Of a DNA stretch of 64,000 nt, positions 54,534-63,193 are shown piece after piece. The notes beneath the pieces are model-generated. The model searched no databases, was not told the origin of the DNA, and saw only the letters and a program-made list of their open reading frames with translations. This DNA is from Bordetella flabilis (GTDB taxonomy: Bacteria; Pseudomonadota; Gammaproteobacteria; Burkholderiales; Burkholderiaceae_B). The translations under genes were made by a program, and so were the position numbers. Position 1 is the first letter of the stretch. Each line of letters opens with the position of its first letter. Location: NCBI RefSeq assembly GCF_001676725.1, contig NZ_CP016172.1:3844001-3908000 (forward strand), read 5' to 3'.

Positions 54534-54842
54534 TCAGAACTCGGGCAAGTCCTCGACGCCCTTGAGTTCCGGATCTCCCGATGACACGGACTCCAGGTCT
54601 TCCGTTCCGTCGTCATACACCCGCACCCGGGCTTCCTTGCCGACGACGGCCACACCATCGACATCGAACGACGTGACGACGCTGTCGCCGCCGTGTATGG
54701 CCTTCAGGGCGGCGGTGACCGGCGCTTCGTGCGGGCGGGACTTCCAACCGGGAATGGCTGGGTCGGCCTCGCCCATCCGGAGATGGGTGATACGCCCGGA
54801 AGTCTTGTCCCGGCGAGCGGCAATGATGACGTACACGGCCAT
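54534..54842 (-). CDS. Small protein, DUF3892-like
   Basis: The 102-residue protein begins MAVYVIIAARRDKTSGRITHLRMGEAD, reminiscent of DUF3892 (ITAVRKD...GRITHV), and continues with a beta-rich, acidic second half (VRVYDDGTEDLESV). Soluble and of unknown role. Bases 54322-54533 before it hold no gene. Confidence 0.65.
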   Translation of the reverse strand: MAVYVIIAARRDKTSGRITHLRMGEADPAIPGWKSRPHEAPVTAALKAIHGGDSVVTSFDVDGVAVVGKEARVRVYDDGTEDLESVSSGDPELKGVEDLPEF

Positions 54843-54957
54843 GGGTCTGCTCCTGCGACGGTGGAACTGCGCCCCGGCGAACGACAGCTATGCGGCCCGT
54901 CGCGCGCCGGGATCTGAACTCCGCCGGGCTGCAATCCGCGTGCCAGGCCGTCCGGCG

Positions 54958-56988
54958 TCAGGCCCTGCCGCCTGCCAGCACGCGGCGTCCGAACAGGACC
55001 GCAACGCCCAGGAAAACCGCGAGTCCCAGCCAGGAAGCAGCCGTGGCAAAGCCTGCCCCGACCAGCGCCAGCGGCGCCTCGCTGCCGCTGGCGCCGATGA
55101 TCACCGCCATCAATACGCCTACCAGGCTCTCGCCCACGATGAGGCCCGAGGCAATCAACACGCCGCGCCGCTCGGCCGCGGCCGCATCGTCACCGTGGAT
55201 CCAGCCCGCTGCCTGCCGCCGCTGCAGCGCGCGGCCCACCAGCCACGCCAGCACCGCGCCGATGACAATGGGCGCGCTGACGGTAGGCGGGAGGTAGATG
55301 CCGATGCCCACCGCGAGTACCGGCATGCGCGCAATGCGGCATGTGCGCTTGAGGACCTGGTCGACCAGGATCAGCGCCACGCCCACGGCCACGCCCACGA
55401 GGATCATGGACCAGTTCAACTGATGCGTGAAGATGCCCCGCACGATCGCCAGCATCAGCGTTGCCTGCGGCGCCGACAGCGCCTGGGACGCATCCATGCC
55501 GGCACGCGGCATGGCGTCGGCGAAGCCATAGGCGTTGTAAAGGAGCTCCAGGACGGGAGAAATCACCACGGCGCCCGCCACGCAGCCAATCAGCAGCGCC
55601 ACCTGCTGGCGCCACGGCGTCGCGCCGACCAGCCAGCCGGTCTTCAAGTCCTGAAGATTGTCGTTCGAGATCGAGGCCACGGCGACCACGGCCGATGTGG
55701 TGAAGATGGCGAGCGCGATGGCGAGCTTGCTGCCGCCCTCCGTAGCCAGGAGGCCATCACCGTTGCCGATGGCCAGGATCAGCAGGGACACCAGGACGAT
55801 GGCAACGATCCCCACCCCGGAGATCGGGCTCGTGGACGATCCGACCAGGCCGGCCATATAGCCGCATGCCGCGGCAACGAGCAGGCCGAATACGAACGCG
55901 AACAGCACGGCATACGCGACCAACGTCCAGCTTGTCCCCGCGGCGATGGACGTGCCGGACAGGAACGCGCGGAATGTCACCACAAGGATAGCCACCATTA
56001 CAAGGCTGACGACGGCGATCCAGAAGCCAGGCATATCGCGCTCGGTGCGCGGTATGTCACCGCCTGCGTTGCGGTTGGCGCCGCCCATGGCGGAGAAGGT
56101 AACCTTCAGGCCGCGCGCCATGGGCGCCGCCAGCGTGGCCAGCGTCCATATCGCACCCACGCCGATCACCCCGGCGCCGATGAAGCGCACTTGCGAGGAC
56201 CACAGGCTGGTGGCGTAGCTTGCCGCCGACGCACCTGCCGGCATGGGATGCACGGTGGTCAACACGGGCACCGCCACGCCCCATGCGATGATCAGGCCGG
56301 TCAGCATGGCAAGGCCGGCCACGATGCCGATCAGATACCCCGCGCCGAGCAGCGCCAGGGAAAAGCCCATGGGGATGCGGAAGATCGCGGCGCCCGCCGA
56401 GAGCCAGATGCTGACACCATCACCCAGCACCCGCAGGCCGCTGCTGGCGAAGCTGACCGCGGCGGCCACCAGGCCGCCGGCGGCGATCTCCGCCATCCCG
56501 GTCCCGCCCCGCCCGGATGACTCCGATGCGGCGGTGCCGACACGAAGGATCTCCGCGGCTGCCACCCCTTCGGGATACGGCAGGTCGCTCTGCACCACCA
56601 TCACGCGGCGCAGCGGGATGGTGAACATGACGCCCAGCATGCCGCCCGCCGCGCATACGGCCAGCGTCAGCCAGAATGGGAAGCCTTGCCAGTGCCCCAT
56701 CATGACCAGGGCCGGAAGAATGAAAATCACGGACGACAAGGTGCCGGCGGCCGAAGCCTGGGTCTGCACCATGTTGTTTTCCAGGATGTTGGCATCCCGG
56801 AACAGACGCAGCACCGACATCGAAATGACCGCGGCCGGAATGGCCGAGGAGAAGGTCAAGCCTACCTTCAAACCCAGATAGACGTTGGAGGCCGTGAATA
56901 TCACGGTGATGAGCGCCCCGAGGATGATGCCGCGCAACGTAAGCTCGGGCAGTGCGAGATGGTCGGGGATGCGTGTGTCGACTGTCAT
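54958..56988 (-). CDS. OPT-family oligopeptide transporter
   Basis: The 676-residue protein has about 16 predicted membrane helices and the OPT layout: ELTLRGIILGALITVIFTASNVYLGLKVGLTFSSAIPAAVI at the start, DLPYPEGVAAAEILRVG, and SNDNLQDLKTGWLVGATPWRQQ later. OPT carriers import peptides or metal chelates with protons. It starts 94 bases after the catabolic operon on the same strand, close enough for read-through, but its own promoter is likely. Confidence 0.93.
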   Translation of the reverse strand: MTVDTRIPDHLALPELTLRGIILGALITVIFTASNVYLGLKVGLTFSSAIPAAVISMSVLRLFRDANILENNMVQTQASAAGTLSSVIFILPALVMMGHWQGFPFWLTLAVCAAGGMLGVMFTIPLRRVMVVQSDLPYPEGVAAAEILRVGTAASESSGRGGTGMAEIAAGGLVAAAVSFASSGLRVLGDGVSIWLSAGAAIFRIPMGFSLALLGAGYLIGIVAGLAMLTGLIIAWGVAVPVLTTVHPMPAGASAASYATSLWSSQVRFIGAGVIGVGAIWTLATLAAPMARGLKVTFSAMGGANRNAGGDIPRTERDMPGFWIAVVSLVMVAILVVTFRAFLSGTSIAAGTSWTLVAYAVLFAFVFGLLVAAACGYMAGLVGSSTSPISGVGIVAIVLVSLLILAIGNGDGLLATEGGSKLAIALAIFTTSAVVAVASISNDNLQDLKTGWLVGATPWRQQVALLIGCVAGAVVISPVLELLYNAYGFADAMPRAGMDASQALSAPQATLMLAIVRGIFTHQLNWSMILVGVAVGVALILVDQVLKRTCRIARMPVLAVGIGIYLPPTVSAPIVIGAVLAWLVGRALQRRQAAGWIHGDDAAAAERRGVLIASGLIVGESLVGVLMAVIIGASGSEAPLALVGAGFATAASWLGLAVFLGVAVLFGRRVLAGGRA

Positions 56989-57082
56989 GGTGAAGGGGCT
57001 GCGATTCCGGGATCGGCGAAACCGCGCATTTTAGCCCCGCTGCGAACCTTCCCATGAAGGTCCGCGATTATCCAAAATTCGC

Positions 57083-58810
57083 TCAGCTTGCGGGCGCGCC
57101 GAGGGTGTCCTGGGGAGCCGCCTTGGCGCGCAGGCCCGCAATGGTCGCGCGCGGGGACAATGCATCCTGGCTGACCCGCAGTTCGAGCAGCGCGGGCCGG
57201 CCGGCGCGCGCTGCCCGGTCGAAGGCGGCAGGAAAATCGTTGGTGCGCGTCACCCGTTCCGCGTACGCGCCATACGCCTGCGCCAGGCCCACGAAGTCCG
57301 GATTGGTCAGGTCCGTCGCGCATACGCGGCCTGGATAGTGGCGCTCCTGGTGCATGCGGATGCTGCCATACATGGCGTTGTTGACGACGATGAAGACCAC
57401 GCCCAGGCCATAGTGCGCGGCCGTGGCCAGCTCCTGTCCGTTCATCAGGAAGCATCCGTCGCCCGCGAAGCACACCACCGTGCGATCCGGATGATGCAGC
57501 TTGGCGGCGATGGCCGCCGGCACGCCGTAGCCCATGGTGCCGCTGGTCGGAGCGAGCTGGGTACGCAGCCCGCGGTACTGGTAGAAGCGCTGCACCCATA
57601 GGGTGTAGTTGCCTGCGCCATTCGTAATGATGCTGTCGCCGGGCAAGGTGTCACGCAGATGCTTGACGATGACGCCCAGATCCACCTCGCCCGGCATCGC
57701 GCCGGGTTCGAGGTTGCGCAGGTAATCCGCGCGCGCGGCATCGAGCCACGCGGACCGGCTGGCTGTCGCCTGCGCGGGCGCCAACAGACGGGAGGCGGCG
57801 CGCGCGAACGGCGGCATGCCTGCGTTGATGGCGAGATCCGCCTGGTATACGCGTCCCGGTTCTTCGGGGTCCGGATGAACGTGTATGAGCTTCTGCCGGG
57901 GCCGCGGCACATCGAACAAGGCATAGCCGTTGGTGGTGGTCTCCCCCAGCCGCGCCCCGATCGCGAGGACGAGGTCGGCCTGGCGGATGCGCTCGGCCAG
58001 TTTGGGGTCCATGCCCAGGCCGGCCTCCCCGACATAGCAATCGTGGCGATTGTCCAGCAGGTCCTGGCGCCGGAATGCGCATGCCACCGGCAATGCGTGG
58101 GCGTGGGCGAAAGCGGCGATGTGTTCGCTGGCCTCGCGGGTCCAGCCGCCGCCACCCAGCATGACCAAGGGTCTCTCGGCCTGGGCCAGGAGCGCCTGCA
58201 GTTCCTCCATCGCCTCGGGGGCAGGCGCCGCCTGGGCCAGCCGGTATGGCGGCGCGTCCGTGACCAGCGCCGATTCGGCCAGCATATCTTCCGGAAGCGC
58301 CAGGACGACGGGACCCGGACGGCCGGACATGGCGACGTGGAAGGCGCGGCTGACATACTCCGGGATCCGTCGCGGATCATCTATCTGGTCCACCCACTTG
58401 GCGATCTGGCCGAACATGTGCCGGTAGTCGATCTCCTGCCAGGCCTCTCGGCCCAGCGCGTCGCGCGCAACCTGTCCGACGAACACGATGAGCGGCGTGG
58501 AGTCCTGCCGTGCGGTGTGGATGCCGATGCTGGCGTTGGTCGCGCCAGGACCTCGGGTCACGAAGCAGATGCCGGGCTGCCCGGTCAGTTTCCCATGCGC
58601 TTCGGCCATGTGGGCCGCGCCGCCTTCCTGGCGGCACACGATCAGCCGCATTACGTCGCTCGCTTCGTAGAAGGCGTCGATGGCCGCGAGAAAGCTTTCG
58701 CCCGGTACGCAGAAAGCCGTGTCGACGCCGTGCACACGCAAGGCCTCCACCAGGATCTGCCCGCCCGTGCGCGGCGTGGACAAGGATGTTGCGGCGTTCG
58801 TCGCGGTCAT
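57083..58810 (-). CDS. Thiamin-diphosphate-dependent enzyme of the acetolactate synthase/decarboxylase family
   Basis: About 575 residues from the ATG at 58810, which overlaps the stop of the hydroxyacid dehydrogenase gene (ATGA). It has the PYR domain (GGQILVEALRVHGVDTAFCVPGESFLAAIDAF with its catalytic Glu), a middle domain, and the PP domain with the ThDP motif GDGCFLMNGQELATAAHYGLG and VNNAMYGSIRMHQ. It would act on a 2-oxo acid, either as decarboxylase or carboligase. Coupling to a 2-hydroxyacid dehydrogenase favours a decarboxylase working on the 2-oxo acid product. Confidence 0.9.
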   Translation of the reverse strand: MTATNAATSLSTPRTGGQILVEALRVHGVDTAFCVPGESFLAAIDAFYEASDVMRLIVCRQEGGAAHMAEAHGKLTGQPGICFVTRGPGATNASIGIHTARQDSTPLIVFVGQVARDALGREAWQEIDYRHMFGQIAKWVDQIDDPRRIPEYVSRAFHVAMSGRPGPVVLALPEDMLAESALVTDAPPYRLAQAAPAPEAMEELQALLAQAERPLVMLGGGGWTREASEHIAAFAHAHALPVACAFRRQDLLDNRHDCYVGEAGLGMDPKLAERIRQADLVLAIGARLGETTTNGYALFDVPRPRQKLIHVHPDPEEPGRVYQADLAINAGMPPFARAASRLLAPAQATASRSAWLDAARADYLRNLEPGAMPGEVDLGVIVKHLRDTLPGDSIITNGAGNYTLWVQRFYQYRGLRTQLAPTSGTMGYGVPAAIAAKLHHPDRTVVCFAGDGCFLMNGQELATAAHYGLGVVFIVVNNAMYGSIRMHQERHYPGRVCATDLTNPDFVGLAQAYGAYAERVTRTNDFPAAFDRAARAGRPALLELRVSQDALSPRATIAGLRAKAAPQDTLGAPAS

Positions 58811-60045
58811 TTGGATTCCTCTATCAGGCGTTCGGACAAAAGGTCGTGCGTATCGCCGTGCAGGCGCGCCGCCGGTTGGGCTCCCACGGCAGGCGTATCG
58901 GCACGGCAGAGATGATGCGGGCCGAGTTGGGCAACGTCGGGACAACCCAGCAACGCGAGGTCGACGTCGATCTCGCGGGACAACAGTCTCAGCGCATGCA
59001 GGACCCCGCGGCGCCCGCCCGCGGCCAGCCCGTACATGGCCGGCCGCCCGACGAATACCGCGTGCGCGCCAAGCGCCATGGCCTTGAGTACGTCCGTACC
59101 GCGCCGTGCCCCGCCGTCTAGCAGCACCGTCATGCCGGACGCCGCCTCGGCAATGGCCGGCAAGGCGTCGAGGCTGGCCAACGCGCCATCGAGCTGGCGT
59201 CCGCCATGGTTGGACACGAAAATTCCGTCGAGACCGATGGCGCGCGCCTTGCCCGCGTCCGCGGCATGCAGGATGCCCTTGACCAGCAGCCTCCCCTGCC
59301 ATTTCTCGCGTATCCAGGCAATCTCACGCCAGGTCATGGCGGCGCGGCCGGCGCGATGATCGCCCTTGGCGGCGCTGATGATGGGACCGCCGCGGGTGGC
59401 GGTGAAATTCTCGAAATGCGGCATGCCGTGCCTCAGCAACGTTCGCGCGAAGGTCGACACCATCCAGGTTGGGCGGCACAGGCCGCCCCACACGAGGCGC
59501 GGCCCCAGCCTTAGCGGAATGCTGAAACCGTTGCGCAACTCGTTTTCGCGCACGGACGCGATAGGAACGTCCACCGTCACCACCAGGACCCGCACACCAG
59601 CCGCCCACACGCGTTGCAGCAGGGGTTCGACGATATCGCCGCGCGCGGGCAAGTAGCCTTGGTACCACAGGTCGGGATAGGCTTGGACCACGCGTTCCAG
59701 CGGCGTGGTGGAGGCCGCGCTAAGCACGAAGGGAACCCCCGCCTCCCGCGCCGCCGCGGCCATGGCCACGTCGCCATCGAAACCGCACAGCCCGGCCACG
59801 CCCATGGGGCTGATGCCGAGCGGCGCGGCGTAGTGCCGACCCAGCAAGGTCACCGATAGTGCGCGCGACGACACATCGACCAGCGGACGCGGCACGAAGC
59901 GCCAGCGGTCATACGCTTCGCGGTTGGCGCGCAGGGAGCTCTGGTCCTCGCTACCGCCATGCACGTAGCCATAGATGCCCGGGGGCAGGCGGCGGCGGGC
60001 CGCCTGCTGCAGGTCGGCGATGGACAGGGCCTGTTCGACCCGCAT
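58807..60045 (-). CDS. FMN-dependent 2-hydroxyacid dehydrogenase/oxidase
   Basis: The 412-residue protein is of the lactate/mandelate dehydrogenase and glycolate oxidase family. It shows ISPMGVAGLCGFDGDVAMA, VPFVLSAASTTPLE, the catalytic His region VSNHGGRQLDGALAS, and the FMN-binding LDGGARRGTDVLKAMALGA and GRPAMYGLAAGG. It oxidises an L-2-hydroxy acid to the 2-oxo acid. The C-terminal tail of about 30 residues is extra. It is 3 bases downstream of the MFS gene and coupled to the ThDP enzyme. Confidence 0.93.
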   Translation of the reverse strand: MRVEQALSIADLQQAARRRLPPGIYGYVHGGSEDQSSLRANREAYDRWRFVPRPLVDVSSRALSVTLLGRHYAAPLGISPMGVAGLCGFDGDVAMAAAAREAGVPFVLSAASTTPLERVVQAYPDLWYQGYLPARGDIVEPLLQRVWAAGVRVLVVTVDVPIASVRENELRNGFSIPLRLGPRLVWGGLCRPTWMVSTFARTLLRHGMPHFENFTATRGGPIISAAKGDHRAGRAAMTWREIAWIREKWQGRLLVKGILHAADAGKARAIGLDGIFVSNHGGRQLDGALASLDALPAIAEAASGMTVLLDGGARRGTDVLKAMALGAHAVFVGRPAMYGLAAGGRRGVLHALRLLSREIDVDLALLGCPDVAQLGPHHLCRADTPAVGAQPAARLHGDTHDLLSERLIEESK

Positions 60046-60048
60046 GGA

Positions 60049-61425
60049 TCAGGCCTTTCCAGCTGCCGGACTGCCTTCCAGCCGTCCGAGCGTTTCCGGC
60101 ACGATGAACGCGCCGAGCAGGAAGACCAGGCTGATGCCTGCGCCGAATATGGCCAGTGTCACCGGCAGGTCCGCAGGCGTCTTCGCCACCAGCGAAACGA
60201 AAGTGGGCATCATGCCGCCGATGGCGAATCCGATATTCCAGGAAAGCCCCGTCCCGGTGGCGCGTATCGCCGTGGGGAAGCGCTCGTTCAGGAAGATGAG
60301 GATGGGGGCATAGCCGGAGCTGCCGAGCGCGCTCAGGATCACCGCGTACAGGCCCACCGTCATGGCACCGGGCGCGGCCGGCATTTGGAGGTACAGCAGC
60401 GGCAAGGCGACGACCTGGATCACCCCTACCAGCATGAAAGTGCGCTTGCGGCCCAGGATGGAGCTCAGGTGGCCGACGCCAATGGCGGCGATCACCACGG
60501 CCACGCTGCTGATCATCAGGATCGCGGCCGCCACACCGCTGGGGACCTGGTTGACGACCTTCAGAAACGTGGGCAGGTAGCCCGAGGTCAGGTAGTAGGC
60601 GCTGCCGCCACCGGCGGTCAGCAGCAGGTTCACGCCCAGCACGGCACGGTAGTCGCGTGAGAACAGCGTACGTACCGGGGAGCGTGCAAGGTCCACGGTC
60701 CCCTGCCGCCGCGCCTGCTCGGCGCGCGCAGCCTTTTCGGCGGCGAGTTTCTTCCAGAGCGGAGATTCTTCCAGGCGGTTGAAGATGAACACGCCCAGCA
60801 CCGAACTGATGATGCCGGTGAAGAACATGCAGCGCCAGCCCCATTGGTCGAACTGTTCGCCCGGAAAGAGATAGGACATCACCATATACGTCAGCGAAGC
60901 AAGCAAGGCGCCGATGCCCGCCCCTCCCCCGCCGATCAGCCCCGACACGGCGCCGCGATACTTGGGCGCGACGGATTCCGTGCCTATGGTATGCGTGGAC
61001 GCCACGACACCACCCACGAAGATGCCTTGCACCAGCCGCAGGACAATGAACAGCACCGGCGCCAGCAGCCCCACTTGCGCCACGGTCGGCAACAGGCCGA
61101 ATGCGGCCGTCGTCAGGCCGACGCCCACCACCGCGAGTATCATCGCGCCCTTGCGGCCCTTGCGGTCGGCATAGGAACCGAATAACGCCGATCCCAGCGG
61201 TCGCATGAGCAAGGTCACGGCGAACGACGCGTACACCGCGGCCAGAGATAGCATGGCGTGTTCCGACGGGAAAAACAGCCGACCCACCACCGGTGCGACA
61301 TAGAGAAGGACGAACAGATCGAACAGGTCCAGGGCCCATCCCAGGCAGGATGCGACGACGGCCCCGACCACCTGCCTGTTGCCGGCCGCGGGATGCGCCG
61401 CGGCGTGCTGCGCGCTAATGGACAT
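60049..61425 (-). CDS. MFS transporter, aromatic acid/sialate:H+ symporter type
   Basis: About 458 residues from the ATG at 61425, which has GGGAG 7 bases away; an ATG at 61431 sits too close to that site. Twelve helices are predicted, with WALDLFDLFVLLYVAPVV and SALFGSYADRKGRKGAMI motifs of metabolite:H+ symporters. In this operon it most likely imports the hydroxy acid or aromatic acid substrate used by the other enzymes. Confidence 0.9.
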   Translation of the reverse strand: MSISAQHAAAHPAAGNRQVVGAVVASCLGWALDLFDLFVLLYVAPVVGRLFFPSEHAMLSLAAVYASFAVTLLMRPLGSALFGSYADRKGRKGAMILAVVGVGLTTAAFGLLPTVAQVGLLAPVLFIVLRLVQGIFVGGVVASTHTIGTESVAPKYRGAVSGLIGGGGAGIGALLASLTYMVMSYLFPGEQFDQWGWRCMFFTGIISSVLGVFIFNRLEESPLWKKLAAEKAARAEQARRQGTVDLARSPVRTLFSRDYRAVLGVNLLLTAGGGSAYYLTSGYLPTFLKVVNQVPSGVAAAILMISSVAVVIAAIGVGHLSSILGRKRTFMLVGVIQVVALPLLYLQMPAAPGAMTVGLYAVILSALGSSGYAPILIFLNERFPTAIRATGTGLSWNIGFAIGGMMPTFVSLVAKTPADLPVTLAIFGAGISLVFLLGAFIVPETLGRLEGSPAAGKA

Positions 61426-61456
61426 CTTCATCTCCCAGGTTATGGACGCACACCGG

Positions 61457-63175
61457 CTAGGCCGTGCGCGTAGGCAGCACCGCCGATCGCCCCATGGCGT
61501 CGGCAATCTTCTCCGCGATCATGATCGTCGGAATATTCGTGTTGGCCGAGGGCAGGCGCGGCATCAACGACGCGTCGACCACGCGCAGTCCCTGTGCGCC
61601 GTGCACGCGTCCCTGCGTGTCCGTGACGGCATGGGCATCCTTGGCATCGCCCATCCGGCACGTACCGCTGGCATGCCATACTCCGAACACATTGCGGCGG
61701 ACGAATGCGGCCAGGGCCATCTCATCGCTCATCAGCGCCGACATGCGGCGCCCGCCGTTGAAGAATCGTCCCATCAGCGCGCGTCGCAACGGCGCCGGCG
61801 CATCGAGCAAGGCACCCAGCACGCGGGTCAGTCGCGCATTGGCCGGGCTGAACCGGCTCAAGGCCTTCACGCGCGGCGAGAACGCCGCCGGAAAAAAGTC
61901 GTGCTCGTCGCCGCTCACCCCCATGGCGGATACGACACGGGCCAGCATGCGCACGCCGGCCATCAGGCGCGCGGCGTCGCGATCGTCGTCCAGCAGGTTC
62001 AAATCCACGCGCGGCGCCGTGTCGGGATCGGGCGACAGCAGGTCCACCCGGCCACGAGAATACGGACGGTTGCACCACAGGAAGAACAAACCCAGCCGAT
62101 TGCCCAACGCGTGCCAGGCCGCGCGCGTGGCGCTCGAAAGATAAAGGTCCGACGACTCGCAACCCGGCACGCCGGAAGACAGGCGAGCAGCCAGCATGCT
62201 GGCGCGACGCCGTTCCAGCGGCATGCGCCAGCGCGGGGCCAGGAAATGGCAGAAGGTCAATGTCGGATGGTCCTGCAGGTTCCGCCCCACGCCGGGCAGG
62301 TGCACGGTGCTGGCGATACCCAGCCGTGACAGTGCTGCAGCATCCCCGATACCGGCGCGCATCAGCAAGACAGGGGACTGCAAGGCGCCTGCGCAGACCA
62401 CGGTTTCCCGGGCAAGCAGGCGCAAGGTCCGTCCGGCGGCGTCCACGGCAACCACGCCGCGCGCGGCGCTTCCCTCCATAACGATACGTTGCACGCGGGT
62501 GTTGGCGAATATGCGCAGATTGGGCCGCGCCCGCGTGGCGACGTCGAGATAGGCGGTGGCCGACGACACCCGCCTGTCGTGCTCATTGGAAAACGCCGCG
62601 GGAAAATAGCCATCGCCGAATTCTGCGTTCTGGTCCTTCAGCGCCGCGAGTCCCTGGCGCCGCAAACCTAGCGCGAAAGCATGGCAGAACGGGGGCCAGT
62701 CCGGCGGCTGGATGCGGCGGATCGCCACCGGTCCGTCGGCGCCGTGCAAGGCATGATGGGGAAAATCGAGGTCCCGCTCCAGCTTGCGGAAATACGGCAG
62801 CACATCGTCCCAGGCCCAGCCATGCACGCCCGCCTCGGCCCAGCCGTCGTAGTCCCGCGGAAGCCCGCGATTGGCCGACTGGACGTTGATGCTGGAGCCG
62901 CCGCCCATCACGCGTCCCTGCTCGTATACGCGGCGCGACGCAGCACGGGTGGCGGTCGCCGTCAGTTCAGGCCAGATCCATTTATTCCCGCAGAACACGG
63001 GCATGGGGTAGCTGTCGAGAATCTCGTCCGGGACCGCGCCGGGCGGTGTATCGTCGCCTGCCTCCACCAGGGCCACGCGGCACCCCGGGCGGGCGGAAAG
63101 CCGATGCGCCAGCACGCACCCGGCCGAACCACCGCCGACGATCACGTAGTCGTAGCGTTCTCCCACGGCTTCCAT
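61457..63175 (-). CDS. GMC-family FAD oxidoreductase (choline dehydrogenase-like)
   Basis: The 572-residue flavoprotein has the FAD motif YDYVIVGGGSAGCVLAHRLS, GMC signature 1 (GRVMGGGSSINVQSANRG), signature 2 (GALQSPVLLMRAGIG) and the catalytic His in FGVWHASGTCRMG, with NTNIPTIMIAEKIAD at the end. Family members oxidise alcohols to aldehydes or ketones. It lies 18 bases after the enoyl-CoA hydratase gene and 31 before the MFS gene. Substrate unknown. Confidence 0.94.
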   Translation of the reverse strand: MEAVGERYDYVIVGGGSAGCVLAHRLSARPGCRVALVEAGDDTPPGAVPDEILDSYPMPVFCGNKWIWPELTATATRAASRRVYEQGRVMGGGSSINVQSANRGLPRDYDGWAEAGVHGWAWDDVLPYFRKLERDLDFPHHALHGADGPVAIRRIQPPDWPPFCHAFALGLRRQGLAALKDQNAEFGDGYFPAAFSNEHDRRVSSATAYLDVATRARPNLRIFANTRVQRIVMEGSAARGVVAVDAAGRTLRLLARETVVCAGALQSPVLLMRAGIGDAAALSRLGIASTVHLPGVGRNLQDHPTLTFCHFLAPRWRMPLERRRASMLAARLSSGVPGCESSDLYLSSATRAAWHALGNRLGLFFLWCNRPYSRGRVDLLSPDPDTAPRVDLNLLDDDRDAARLMAGVRMLARVVSAMGVSGDEHDFFPAAFSPRVKALSRFSPANARLTRVLGALLDAPAPLRRALMGRFFNGGRRMSALMSDEMALAAFVRRNVFGVWHASGTCRMGDAKDAHAVTDTQGRVHGAQGLRVVDASLMPRLPSANTNIPTIMIAEKIADAMGRSAVLPTRTA

Positions 63176-63193
63176 GACTGGCGTCCTCAGGAT

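Noticed and set aside
54400..56520. 706-codon frame antisense to the OPT transporter
   Set aside because: Same artefact; the OPT protein has clear family motifs over the whole length.
58811..59302. N-terminal extension of the ThDP enzyme
   Set aside because: It overlaps the hydroxyacid dehydrogenase gene; the ATGA junction at 58807-58810 marks the true start.
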